This document shows, in pieces, positions 6,554-14,740 of a stretch of 15,948 bases of DNA. The stretch is from an uncultured Eubacterium sp. (lineage in GTDB: Bacteria > Bacillota > Clostridia > Lachnospirales > Lachnospiraceae). The DNA is taken from assembly GCA_900545725.1 (NCBI GenBank), contig URAI01000057.1:1-15948 (forward strand), given 5' to 3'. The notes beneath the pieces are model-generated. The model was not told the DNA's origin. It ran no database searches and was given only the letters and a program-made list of their open reading frames with translations. A program made the translations under genes and the position numbers. How positions within the stretch are numbered: the first letter of the stretch is position 1; each line of letters begins with the position of its first letter.

Positions 6554-8389
6554 GTGAGCAGATTAACTATTATTACAGAAGATAAGAAACAGCTTACGAT
6601 GGAATCGTTATATACGGATCTTGAAAGAAGAATTGCAGCAAGTCCTCCCGGACTGTGTCCAGTTGACCTTACGGGTTCATTTGTTAAGATGTGTCTTGCA
6701 CAGTCATGTGGCAAATGTGTTCCATGCCGAATCGGACTTAACCAGATATCACAGATGTTTGATAAGGTGCTTAATGGAGAAGCTACGCTTGAAACTGTAG
6801 AGGTTATAAGAACAACGGCTGAGGGAATATATGCATCTGCGGATTGTGCTGTGGGCTATGAGGCGGCAGCAATGGTACTTAAGTGTCTTGATGGATGTAT
6901 GGATGATTTTATATCACATATTAATGATAACAGATGTACATGTAACAGTAACCAGCCGGTGCCTTGCGTGAATCTGTGTCCTGCAGGAGTTGATATTCCG
7001 GGATATATAGCACTTGTGAAGGAAAAAAGATATGCTGATGCGGTAAGACTTATCAGAAAAGATAATCCTATGCCATCTGTATGTGCATTTATATGTGAAC
7101 ATCCATGTGAAAACAGATGTAAGAGAACCATGATAGATGCACCTGTCAATATACGTGGACTTAAGAGAATGGCAGTGGATAATGCAGGTATTGTGCCAAT
7201 TCCTGAATGTGCAGAAAGTACGGGCAGGAAAGTCGCTGTTATAGGTGGTGGCCCGGGTGGGCTTAGTGCAGCTTATTATCTTTCACTTATGGGACATAAG
7301 GTTACAGTATTTGAACAAAGAAAGAAGCTCGGTGGAATGTTAAGATATGGTATTCCTAATTATCGTCTTGAAAGAAAGACTCTTGATAAGGATATAGAAG
7401 CTATATTATCAGCAGGGGTTGAGGTTAAGACAAATATAAGTGTAGGAACGGATATTTCCCTTAAGGAGCTTAAAGAAGATTTTGATGCGTTATATATTTC
7501 AATTGGTGCCCATACTGATAAAAAGATAGGTCTTGAAAATGAAGAGATTGCCAATGGAGTTATTTCAGCAGTGGAGATGCTTCGTGCAATTGGTGATGAT
7601 GATATGCCTGATTATACCGGGAAGAGGGTTGTTGTTGTCGGTGGCGGAAATGTTGCAATGGACGTTGCAAGGTCATCTATGAGACTTGGAGCAGAGTCGG
7701 TTAATATCGTATATAGAAGACGTAAAGCGGATATGACTGCGTTAAAAAGCGAGATAGAAGGTGCAGAAGCAGAAGGCTGCTGCGTTGTAGAGCTTATGTC
7801 GCCTAAAAGAATAGAAATGGACGACAATAATAATGTCAAAGGCTTATGGGTGCAGCCACAGATGATAAGCAAGGTTAAACGGGGAAGACCAGCGCCTGTT
7901 AATGCGTTGACAGATGAAAAACTTATCAAATGCGATATGATAATTGTAGCTGTGGGACAGGGAATTGAATCAAGAGCGTTTGAAGAATTTGGAGTAAAGA
8001 TTACACATGGTGCGATTGAGGCATTAGATTCAAGTGAGATAAAGGATTTCAAGGGAATATTTGCAGGTGGAGACTGCGTAACTGGACCGGCTACTGTTAT
8101 AAGGGCGATTGCAGCAGGTAAGGTTGCGGCAGCTAATATTGATGAGTATCTTGGATATAACCATGAGATAACCTGCGATGTTAAGATACCTGTTGCAGGC
8201 TTTGAGGATAAAGTGCCTTGTGGACGCGTTGAGCTTCTTGAGAGGGATGCCAATGAGCGAAAGAAGGATTTTGAACCAGTGGAACTTGGAATGAGCTGTC
8301 AGGAAGGATGTCAGGAAGCTTCAAGATGTTTAAGATGTGATCATTTTGGATTTGGCGCATTCAGAGGAGGAAGAGTAGAAAAATGGTAA
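6554..8389 (+). CDS. NuoF-like 4Fe-4S/GltD-like NAD(P) oxidoreductase fusion
   Basis: A 611-residue flavoprotein likely to carry electrons between the adjacent hydrogenase and NAD(P)(H). Residues 50-100 match the 4Fe-4S segment at the C-terminus of NADH dehydrogenase NuoF/HydB (SCGKCVPCRIG, with C52, C55, C58 and C98). Residues 135-192 match the iron-sulfur N-terminal domain of glutamate synthase small subunit (C138, C142, C177, C181, C185, C189). An FAD Rossmann motif follows (AVIGGGPGGLSAA, 228-240), then an NAD(P)H Rossmann motif (VVVGGGNVAMDVA, 360-372) with the arginine run YRRRKADM typical of the NADPH-binding GltD family. Four C-terminal cysteines (C582, C586, C592, C595) may hold another cluster. 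The FMN domain of NuoF is absent. The start is GTG at 6554, chosen because GGGAG lies 8 nt upstream. It overlaps the hydrogenase gene by 7 bp. A free-standing GltD is an alternative, but the NuoF piece and context favour the hydrogenase partner role. Confidence 0.9.
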   Translation: MSRLTIITEDKKQLTMESLYTDLERRIAASPPGLCPVDLTGSFVKMCLAQSCGKCVPCRIGLNQISQMFDKVLNGEATLETVEVIRTTAEGIYASADCAVGYEAAAMVLKCLDGCMDDFISHINDNRCTCNSNQPVPCVNLCPAGVDIPGYIALVKEKRYADAVRLIRKDNPMPSVCAFICEHPCENRCKRTMIDAPVNIRGLKRMAVDNAGIVPIPECAESTGRKVAVIGGGPGGLSAAYYLSLMGHKVTVFEQRKKLGGMLRYGIPNYRLERKTLDKDIEAILSAGVEVKTNISVGTDISLKELKEDFDALYISIGAHTDKKIGLENEEIANGVISAVEMLRAIGDDDMPDYTGKRVVVVGGGNVAMDVARSSMRLGAESVNIVYRRRKADMTALKSEIEGAEAEGCCVVELMSPKRIEMDDNNNVKGLWVQPQMISKVKRGRPAPVNALTDEKLIKCDMIIVAVGQGIESRAFEEFGVKITHGAIEALDSSEIKDFKGIFAGGDCVTGPATVIRAIAAGKVAAANIDEYLGYNHEITCDVKIPVAGFEDKVPCGRVELLERDANERKKDFEPVELGMSCQEGCQEASRCLRCDHFGFGAFRGGRVEKW

Positions 8390-10077
8390 ATTTGACAATT
8401 AATGGAAAAAATATTCAGGTTGAAGAAGGAACAACAATTCTTGAAGCCGCCAGGGTTGCCGGATTTGAGATACCGACTCTTTGTTTCCTTAAAGATATTA
8501 ATGAGATTGGTGCCTGCCGTGTGTGTGTGGTAGAAGTTGAAGGCGAGGACAGGTGCGTAACAGCATGTAATAATACTGTAAAAGAGGGTATGGTAGTCCA
8601 TACTAACAGCAGAAAGGCAAGAACGACCAGAAAGACTAATGTAAAGCTCATATTATCGCAGCATGATTACAGATGTGCATCGTGTGTAAGAGGAGGTAAC
8701 TGTACATTACAGACTCTTGCTAATGACCTTAATATATCGGATATGCCATATGAGATAAAACCTGAAAAGTATGAGTTTGAAAAGACATTTCCAATGATAA
8801 GGGAAAGTGAGAAGTGCATAAAATGTATGCGTTGTGTGCAGATATGTGATAAGGTGCAGAAAATGCATATATGGGATGTTGTCAATACAGGTGCAAGAAC
8901 AACAGTCAATGTATCAGATGGCAGAATGTTATCAGAAACGGATTGTGCATTATGTGGACAGTGTATTACTCATTGTCCGGTCGGAGCACTTCGTGAACGT
9001 GACGATGTAGGAATTGCACTTGATGCTCTGGAAAATGATGAGATTATAACAGTTGTCCAGATTGCGCCCGCTGTAAGAACGGCGTGGGGAGAAAACTTTG
9101 GTCTTTCCAAGGAATTTGCGACAGCTAAAAGACTTGTTGGCGGACTTAAAAAGATTGGTTTTGATTATGTATTTGATACAGTATTTTCAGCAGACCTTAC
9201 CATTATGGAAGAAGGAAGTGAGCTGCTTAGAAGAATACCTGAGATAAAAAAGACTAAAAAGCCTATGTTTACATCATGCTGTCCGGGCTGGGTAAGATTC
9301 GTAAGAAGCCAGTATCCTGACATGGAGGCACAGTTATCAACTGCCAAATCACCGCAGCAGATGTTTGGTGCTATAACAAAATCATATTATGCAGATATGC
9401 TTGGGGTACATCCTGATAAGATATTCTGTATATCAATTATGCCATGTGTTGCAAAGAAAAACGAGATGACATGGGATGGTGGCAGGGATGTCGATGTTGT
9501 ATTGACAACAAGAGAACTTCAAAGATTATTCAGGGCATACTATATTAATCCTGAAAATCTTGAAGAGAATGAGTTTGATTCTCCATTAGGAGCAGGTACG
9601 GGCGCCGGTGTAATCTTTGGAGTGACAGGCGGTGTTATGGAAGCAGCACTTAGAAGTGCATATTATCTTGTAACAAAGACTAATCCTGACCCTGATGCAT
9701 TCAGGTCTGTGCGTGGAATGGATGGCTGGAAGGAAGCTGAATTTGACCTTGCTGGAATACCTGTAAGAGTTGCGGTTGCAAGTGGTCTTGGTAATACAAG
9801 ACGGCTGATTGAGGCTATAAATGATGGAAGTGTATCATATGATTTTGTAGAGATAATGGCATGTCCGGGTGGTTGTATTAATGGTGGAGGACAGCCTGTA
9901 CACGAAGATTTTTCATGTATAAATGAAAGAGCAGATGTGTTATATGGACTTGATAAACATAATAATATAAGATATTCACACGAAAATCCTGAGATAATTA
10001 AGTGCTATGAAGAATATCTTGGAAAACCTTTGTCAGAAAAGGCACACAGACTGCTTCATGTACATCACTGTAATTAA
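8383..10077 (+). CDS. hydA: [FeFe]-hydrogenase catalytic subunit, multi-cluster
   Basis: A 564-residue cytoplasmic [FeFe]-hydrogenase, colinear with clostridial CpI. Domains in order: a 2Fe-2S ferredoxin domain (C34, C45, C48, C62); the His-ligated 4Fe-4S site (H94, C98, C101, C107); two 4Fe-4S clusters (C145-x2-C148-x2-C151-x3-C155 and C188-x2-C191-x2-C194-x3-C198); then the H-cluster domain with L1 TSCCPGW (C300 ligand, C299 the proton-relay cysteine), L2 MPCVAKK (C355, K358) and L3 MACPGGCINGGG (C494, C498). All residues needed for an active enzyme appear present. A GAGGAGG sits upstream, and the ATG overlaps the end of the flavoprotein gene, so the two are translationally coupled. The pairing matches glutamate-synthase-linked (group A2) hydrogenases. 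The HydE, HydF and HydG maturases needed for the H-cluster are not in this window. Physiological direction (H2 evolution or uptake) cannot be told. Confidence 0.97.
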   Translation: MVNLTINGKNIQVEEGTTILEAARVAGFEIPTLCFLKDINEIGACRVCVVEVEGEDRCVTACNNTVKEGMVVHTNSRKARTTRKTNVKLILSQHDYRCASCVRGGNCTLQTLANDLNISDMPYEIKPEKYEFEKTFPMIRESEKCIKCMRCVQICDKVQKMHIWDVVNTGARTTVNVSDGRMLSETDCALCGQCITHCPVGALRERDDVGIALDALENDEIITVVQIAPAVRTAWGENFGLSKEFATAKRLVGGLKKIGFDYVFDTVFSADLTIMEEGSELLRRIPEIKKTKKPMFTSCCPGWVRFVRSQYPDMEAQLSTAKSPQQMFGAITKSYYADMLGVHPDKIFCISIMPCVAKKNEMTWDGGRDVDVVLTTRELQRLFRAYYINPENLEENEFDSPLGAGTGAGVIFGVTGGVMEAALRSAYYLVTKTNPDPDAFRSVRGMDGWKEAEFDLAGIPVRVAVASGLGNTRRLIEAINDGSVSYDFVEIMACPGGCINGGGQPVHEDFSCINERADVLYGLDKHNNIRYSHENPEIIKCYEEYLGKPLSEKAHRLLHVHHCN

Positions 10078-10084
10078 AGATATT

Positions 10085-10112
10085 ATATTTATTTGCCTGA
10101 TAAATATTTTTG
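10085..10112 (+). terminator. Weak intrinsic terminator after the hydrogenase
   Basis: ATATTTAT (10085-10092) and ATAAATAT (10100-10107) form an 8-bp stem with a 7-nt loop, followed by a run of Ts (10107-10111), starting 8 nt after the hydrogenase stop. The position is ideal, but the stem is entirely A-T, so termination would be weak. Confidence 0.4.
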
Positions 10113-10132
10113 GAGTAAGTCAGTTCTGAAAC

Positions 10133-10161
10133 TTGACATAAGCTGGTAAAAAATATATATT
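10133..10161 (+). promoter_or_regulatory. Promoter of the HD-GYP gene
   Basis: A perfect TTGACA (10133-10138) is followed after 17 bp by TATATT (10156-10161), one mismatch from consensus. Expected start is near 10168, leaving a leader of about 107 nt. I see no c-di-GMP riboswitch in the leader. Confidence 0.65.
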
Positions 10162-10274
10162 TATTGAAATAGGTGTTGTTTTTGTGTGTTATGCAGAACA
10201 ATAATTAGCATATGGCAATAAACAGATTAATCAGTATTTACATCATGTAGTTTTTATTGCAAGTTGGAGGTTTA

Positions 10275-11300
10275 ATGCGATATATACAAATAGAAGAAGC
10301 AGAAGCTGGAATGATTATTGCAAAACCGGTATTTGATGGTGGTGAAAGGATACTGCTCGGAGTAAATAGTGTTCTTACGCAGGATTATCTTAATAGTCTC
10401 ATACGTCGTGGTCTGCCGGGAATATATATTAAAGATGAATGGTCAGAGAATATTGAGATAGAAGATGTAATATCGGAAAAGCTTCGTAATGAAGGAATTA
10501 ATGCACTTAAGAATAATGATATTGATGGAACTCTGAATGTTGCAAAAAAGATAGTTGATGAGATATTGTCAGGTTCGGTTATAAGTCTTGATATGCTGGA
10601 TCTTAAGTCGTATGACGGATACACGTATCAACATTCAGTTAATGTTGCGGTGGTGTCATGTCTTATAGGACTTAAGATGGGATTTTCAAAGCAGCAGCTA
10701 GAAGAGGTCTCTATGGCAGCTATTCTGCATGATATTGGAAAGATACTGATATCACAGGATATAATCAATAAGCCGGGAAGACTTACGAAGGAAGAATTCG
10801 AACTGGTTAAAAAACACAGTGAATATGGTTATGAGATTGTTAAAAACCGTATGGATATATCGGCAAAGGTTAAGTCGGCTATACTTATGCATCATGAGAA
10901 TGAAGATGGAAGCGGATATCCTAATGGATATAAGGGAAATAAGATACATGTGTATGCCAGGATAATACATGTTGCAGATGTATTTGATGCATTAACCTCT
11001 AAAAGACCATATAAGCCATCTTATGCAAGATATGAGGCAGCAGAGTACTTGATGGGCGGTTGTGGCAGAATGTTTAATTATGAAGTTGTTAATGCATTTA
11101 TGAGTGCTGTTCCAATATATCCTAAGGGAGTATGTGTATCGTTATCAGATGAACGAAGGGCAGTAGTTGCCAAGAATACAGACAATATGTTAAGACCTGT
11201 AGTGCTGCTTGATAATAAAGAAGAAATTGACCTTAGTGATTTATCGCACAATCGTAATCTGACTATTGTACCGGAAGAGAAGAATATAGAGCTTAAGTAA
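10275..11300 (+). CDS. HD-GYP protein, probable c-di-GMP phosphodiesterase
   Basis: A 341-residue soluble protein with the N-terminal module common in HD-GYP proteins (about 1-60: IEEAEAGMIIAKPVFDGGERILL) and a C-terminal HD-GYP domain (about 105-290). Metal and catalytic residues are visible: H120 in YQHSVNVA, H152-D153 in LHDIGK, H181 in HSEYGYEI, H206-H207, the GYP signature in DGSGYPNGY (214-216), and D235 in HVADVFDALTSKRPYK. HD-GYP enzymes hydrolyse cyclic di-GMP, so a signalling role lowering that messenger is expected; HD-GYP domains acting on other nucleotides exist. No receiver or sensor domain is fused. The start is the ATG at 10275, preceded by GGAGG 4 nt upstream; an upstream in-frame TTG at 10257 lacks an SD. 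It has its own promoter and a strong terminator, so it is a one-gene unit. Confidence 0.93.
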   Translation: MRYIQIEEAEAGMIIAKPVFDGGERILLGVNSVLTQDYLNSLIRRGLPGIYIKDEWSENIEIEDVISEKLRNEGINALKNNDIDGTLNVAKKIVDEILSGSVISLDMLDLKSYDGYTYQHSVNVAVVSCLIGLKMGFSKQQLEEVSMAAILHDIGKILISQDIINKPGRLTKEEFELVKKHSEYGYEIVKNRMDISAKVKSAILMHHENEDGSGYPNGYKGNKIHVYARIIHVADVFDALTSKRPYKPSYARYEAAEYLMGGCGRMFNYEVVNAFMSAVPIYPKGVCVSLSDERRAVVAKNTDNMLRPVVLLDNKEEIDLSDLSHNRNLTIVPEEKNIELK

Positions 11301-11322
11301 TATAAAGATAATACAACAATTT

Positions 11323-11377
11323 AATCAGAATGAGAGTATGCAGATAGTTCTGTATATATTTTCATTCTGATTTTTTT
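11323..11377 (+). terminator. Intrinsic terminator after the HD-GYP gene
   Basis: AATCAGAATGA (11323-11333) pairs perfectly with TCATTCTGATT (11362-11372) and runs into seven Ts (11371-11377). An inner helix around GCAG/CTGT extends the hairpin. It closes the HD-GYP unit and separates it from the two-component operon. Confidence 0.85.
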
Positions 11378-11378
11378 A

Positions 11379-11387
11379 TGTTAAAAT
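11379..11387 (+). promoter_or_regulatory. Possible extended -10 for the two-component operon
   Basis: TGTTAAAAT (11379-11387) is an extended -10 identical to that of the hydrogenase promoter. Only 34 bp lie between it and the response-regulator start. The -35 would overlap the terminator stem and is poor, so expression may be low or activator-dependent. Confidence 0.3.
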
Positions 11388-11421
11388 AATAATATCGTAA
11401 TGAAGTAACGGGGGATAGCAG

Positions 11422-12981
11422 ATGTATAATATATTAATTGTCGATGATGAGAAAATAGAACGTAACGGAATAAGACTTTTATTAAAAAGGATGGGCGCTG
11501 ATTTTAATATAGCAGAGGCATCTAATGGTAAAGAAGCATTGGATTATATTAATGCAAAGAAGGACTCGCAGGATGCACCAGATATATTGCTGACAGATGT
11601 TAAGATGCCGTTTATGGATGGAATAGAGCTTATTAAGGAAGTAAGAAATAATAATATCCATACGAAAAATATTATATTCAGCGGATATAATGAATTTGAA
11701 TATGCCAAGCTCGCAGTAAGGCTGGGGGTAGTTGATTATATCTTAAAACCGGTAGATCCGAAAGAATTTGAAAATGTAATTAATAGGGTTATATGTGAGC
11801 TTGATAGTGAAAACATGGAAAAACTTACCCAGAGCAGAAGAGATGATTTTATAAAAGAATATCTATTATATAGTATGATTAATGGCAGAAATATTAATGC
11901 TGCAAAGGAGCTTGCAGGTGAAGGAAATTATAAGCAGCAATATTCAGATATTGGAATTAACAGATATGACAGACTTATTCTCATTGAATTTAATGGCGAT
12001 TTTTTTGGAAAAGAGGTTGTGGATTTTGCAGATGATATTCTTAAAAATATATGTGGCTTGGAGGATGTCCAATATCTTAATCTTAACCAGCAGCAGGCGG
12101 TTGTATTTATGCGTGAGAAAGCAAATGACGTATATGAGATAGCAAAAGGTATCCATGAAGCGGTCTTTGAACAATTCGGACATAGATGCTATATTGCCAT
12201 ATCTGAGAAGCTTGATAATTATAATAGTCTTACAGAAACAATGGATTATCTTGAACAGCTTATGGAAAATAAATTCTATTATCCGGAGGTATATATATAC
12301 ACAGGACAAAAGGATAAGACTGAGTCGCAGCTTATTAATATTGATGATGATACGCTTATGAAACAGATGAAGCAGGATATCAGAATGAAGGATATTAAGA
12401 GCCTGAGGGAACATTTTGAAAGACTGGGTAAAAAATATCAGAACCAGTCGTATTTTTCGCATATATATACCAAATTCATATTTTCAAATCTTTTAAAGCT
12501 GTTCTATGAAAGCATACCTGACAGTGATGAGGAGCAGTTTAATAAAGAGATAGAAAAACTTTATAATTCAGAAGATTTAAAGACAATAATACATATAGTC
12601 TCATCCTATATTGATAAGCTTGAAAATGTATTTGGAAAGAATCCTGTAATGGCACATAGGGAGATCGAAACAGTAAAACAATATATTTATACACATTATG
12701 GTGAAGAGATAGGAGTAGACCAGCTTGCAGATATTGTATATCTTACTCCGAGCTATCTTAGTGCATTGTTTAAAAAGGAGACGGGTCAGAACCTTAGTAA
12801 ATTTATTAAGCAATACAGGATGGAAAAGGCTAAAGATATGTTAGAGAATACTAACAAAAAGATTATAACAATAAGCAGTGAAACCGGATATGCCAATGTA
12901 TCTTATTTTTGTCAGAGCTTCAGGGAATATTTTGGAATAAGTCCACAGAAATTCAGGGATACTGGCAATGATATACAATGA
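11422..12981 (+). CDS. YesN-type response regulator, AraC-family output
   Basis: A 519-residue DNA-binding response regulator. The receiver domain (about 1-125) has the acidic pair D8-D9 in LIVDDEK, phospho-acceptor D59 in LLTDVKMPFMDG, S87 in IIFSGYNEF and K109 in DYILKPVDP, so it should be phosphorylatable. A long middle region (about 130-410) without a recognised domain is normal for this family. The C-terminus (about 417-517) is an AraC/XylS helix-turn-helix pair, ending YFCQSFREYFGISPQKFRD. A GGGGGA sequence lies 6-7 nt before the ATG. The stop overlaps the SD of the kinase gene that follows. YesN-like regulators often control carbohydrate transport genes, but no transporter is near, so its targets cannot be named. 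Confidence 0.94.
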   Translation: MYNILIVDDEKIERNGIRLLLKRMGADFNIAEASNGKEALDYINAKKDSQDAPDILLTDVKMPFMDGIELIKEVRNNNIHTKNIIFSGYNEFEYAKLAVRLGVVDYILKPVDPKEFENVINRVICELDSENMEKLTQSRRDDFIKEYLLYSMINGRNINAAKELAGEGNYKQQYSDIGINRYDRLILIEFNGDFFGKEVVDFADDILKNICGLEDVQYLNLNQQQAVVFMREKANDVYEIAKGIHEAVFEQFGHRCYIAISEKLDNYNSLTETMDYLEQLMENKFYYPEVYIYTGQKDKTESQLINIDDDTLMKQMKQDIRMKDIKSLREHFERLGKKYQNQSYFSHIYTKFIFSNLLKLFYESIPDSDEEQFNKEIEKLYNSEDLKTIIHIVSSYIDKLENVFGKNPVMAHREIETVKQYIYTHYGEEIGVDQLADIVYLTPSYLSALFKKETGQNLSKFIKQYRMEKAKDMLENTNKKIITISSETGYANVSYFCQSFREYFGISPQKFRDTGNDIQ

Positions 12982-12989
12982 GGTATAAA

Positions 12990-14732
12990 ATGAGAATTAA
13001 TAATATAAAATTAAGATATAAGCTTGCAATTATCTATCTTATTACCGGATTTCTTCCTATCGTTATATTATTTTCATTTTCATATGTACAGATGAAAAAG
13101 ATATTAACTGACAGGGATGCTAAGAGTGTACAGAGTTATCTTAACCAGTCAGTTGAAAGTATAGATGGACAGATTCAGATTTATAATAATCTTTCTAATT
13201 ATCTTTCGTTTAATGAGACGATATCTAAGATTGTAAGCTATGATTATGACAGCGAATATGATATGTATATGCAATTTGCACAGACATTTGACCCGATGGT
13301 ATCATCCTTAAAATGTTTTCACAATGATATTAATCAGGTTACAATATACACTGACAATGTAGTAAAACATGATAATACGATAGCGCCTATATCAGATATT
13401 TCGGATAAGAAATGGTATGCTGCGGCATATGGAAGCATAGATGTTAAATGGTTTGCGGATGCAGCTGATAAGGAGCTGTTTTCAGCAAGGAGGATGCCAA
13501 CCTTTTATAATGATAAACTGATAGGAATAATGTATATAAATGTTGATTATGATAATGTATTCTCGGTATTTAAGGAAAATACATCTGATAATTATGGAAT
13601 CATTATTGTGGATGGTAATGGCAATGAAGTATTTTCATATAATGGATTTTCGGATAAATATAAGGATTGTGAGTTAGATACACAAAGACTTATAAGCATA
13701 AGTGATGATGGAAGCTGGGACAATGATATTTTAAAGGATAAGAAAAGCGGATATTCAATCATCAGAAAAGCTCTGGCATCTACCGGCTGGATGGCATATG
13801 TATATGAACCGGCAAGTCAGGCCATGCATTCAACACAGCCGATATTTATGATGTTTATTGTTGCAAGTGTAATAGCCGTAATAGCTTCAATAATGTCTAT
13901 TGTGTTTACGTCGAAGTTTGTGACCGGAAGAATTAAAAGACTGGAAGATAATATGCATGAGGTTGAGAAAGGTAACTTTGATATTACTGTTACAAGTGAT
14001 GATAAGGATGAGATTGGTGAGCTTATACATGGCTTTGGTGATATGGTTACAAAGATTAACAATCTGATAACACAGGTGTATCAGGGCAGGATTAATCAGA
14101 AAGAATATGAGATGAGAGCTTTAAGGGCACAGATTAATCCTCATTTCCTATACAATTCACTTTCACTTATTAACTGGAAGGCTATTGAATATGAGCAGCA
14201 GGACATAAGTGATATTACACTTGCGTTGTCCAATTATTACAGGACTTCTCTTAATAAGGGTAAGAATACGTTAAGCGTCCGTATGGAGTTGATGAATATG
14301 ACATCGTATCTTGATATTCAGAAAGTAATGCATGATAATTCATTTGATGTTGTTGTAGATGTCAGTGAAAAGATATATGATTATGAAACTCTTAATCTTA
14401 TATTACAGCCTCTTGTGGAAAATGCAATCGACCACGGTATAGATTTAAAGACGGATGGAAGAGGCATAATTACAATAAAGGGTGATTTTAGGCAGGAGGA
14501 TGACGGAGAAGAATTTATTGTAATTACAGTAAGTGATAATGGCATAGGAATGTCACAGGAAGAAGCGGATAAGATACTTACGGTTAATTCTGGCGGATAT
14601 GGAGCAAGAAATGTCAACGAAAGAATTAAACTGTATTATGGTGAGGAATATAGCATGAAGATATATAGTGAGGTTGGCAGAGGAACGGAGGTTGTGATAC
14701 GTTTTCCTGCTAAAAAATATATAAATGATTAG
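12990..14732 (+). CDS. YesM-type sensor histidine kinase
   Basis: A 580-residue membrane histidine kinase, partner of the upstream regulator. It has a first membrane helix (about 12-33), an extracellular sensor region (about 35-285), a second helix (about 286-308), a HAMP linker (about 305-360), the His_kinase domain with phospho-acceptor H385 in QINPHFLYNSL, and a HATPase_c domain with N478 in LVENAIDHG and D516 in VSDNGIGM. The sensor region is of the Cache-like kind by position and length, ligand unknown. I chose ATG 12990 because GAGG (12980-12983), overlapping the regulator's stop, lies 6 nt upstream; an in-frame ATG at 12978 forms an ATGA overlap with that stop and would add four residues, but lacks a good SD. 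Both arrangements imply coupled translation. The gene ends 8 bp from the convergent LysR gene with no visible terminator. Confidence 0.93.
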   Translation: MRINNIKLRYKLAIIYLITGFLPIVILFSFSYVQMKKILTDRDAKSVQSYLNQSVESIDGQIQIYNNLSNYLSFNETISKIVSYDYDSEYDMYMQFAQTFDPMVSSLKCFHNDINQVTIYTDNVVKHDNTIAPISDISDKKWYAAAYGSIDVKWFADAADKELFSARRMPTFYNDKLIGIMYINVDYDNVFSVFKENTSDNYGIIIVDGNGNEVFSYNGFSDKYKDCELDTQRLISISDDGSWDNDILKDKKSGYSIIRKALASTGWMAYVYEPASQAMHSTQPIFMMFIVASVIAVIASIMSIVFTSKFVTGRIKRLEDNMHEVEKGNFDITVTSDDKDEIGELIHGFGDMVTKINNLITQVYQGRINQKEYEMRALRAQINPHFLYNSLSLINWKAIEYEQQDISDITLALSNYYRTSLNKGKNTLSVRMELMNMTSYLDIQKVMHDNSFDVVVDVSEKIYDYETLNLILQPLVENAIDHGIDLKTDGRGIITIKGDFRQEDDGEEFIVITVSDNGIGMSQEEADKILTVNSGGYGARNVNERIKLYYGEEYSMKIYSEVGRGTEVVIRFPAKKYIND

Positions 14733-14740
14733 TGTGATAA

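Noticed and set aside
7612..8253. A 213-codon antisense frame within the flavoprotein gene
   Set aside because: It is antisense to a well-conserved FAD/NAD(P) protein, rich in Ser/Ile/Leu as expected for a complement artefact, with no domain.
10168..10256. c-di-GMP riboswitch in the HD-GYP leader
   Set aside because: I looked for the conserved GEMM-type core and paired elements and did not find them.
10257..10274. Upstream TTG start for the HD-GYP gene
   Set aside because: It has no SD, whereas the ATG at 10275 is preceded by GGAGG and gives the usual family N-terminus.
11944..12462. A 172-codon antisense frame within the response regulator
   Set aside because: Antisense to a recognised gene; composition is that of reversed AT-rich coding DNA.
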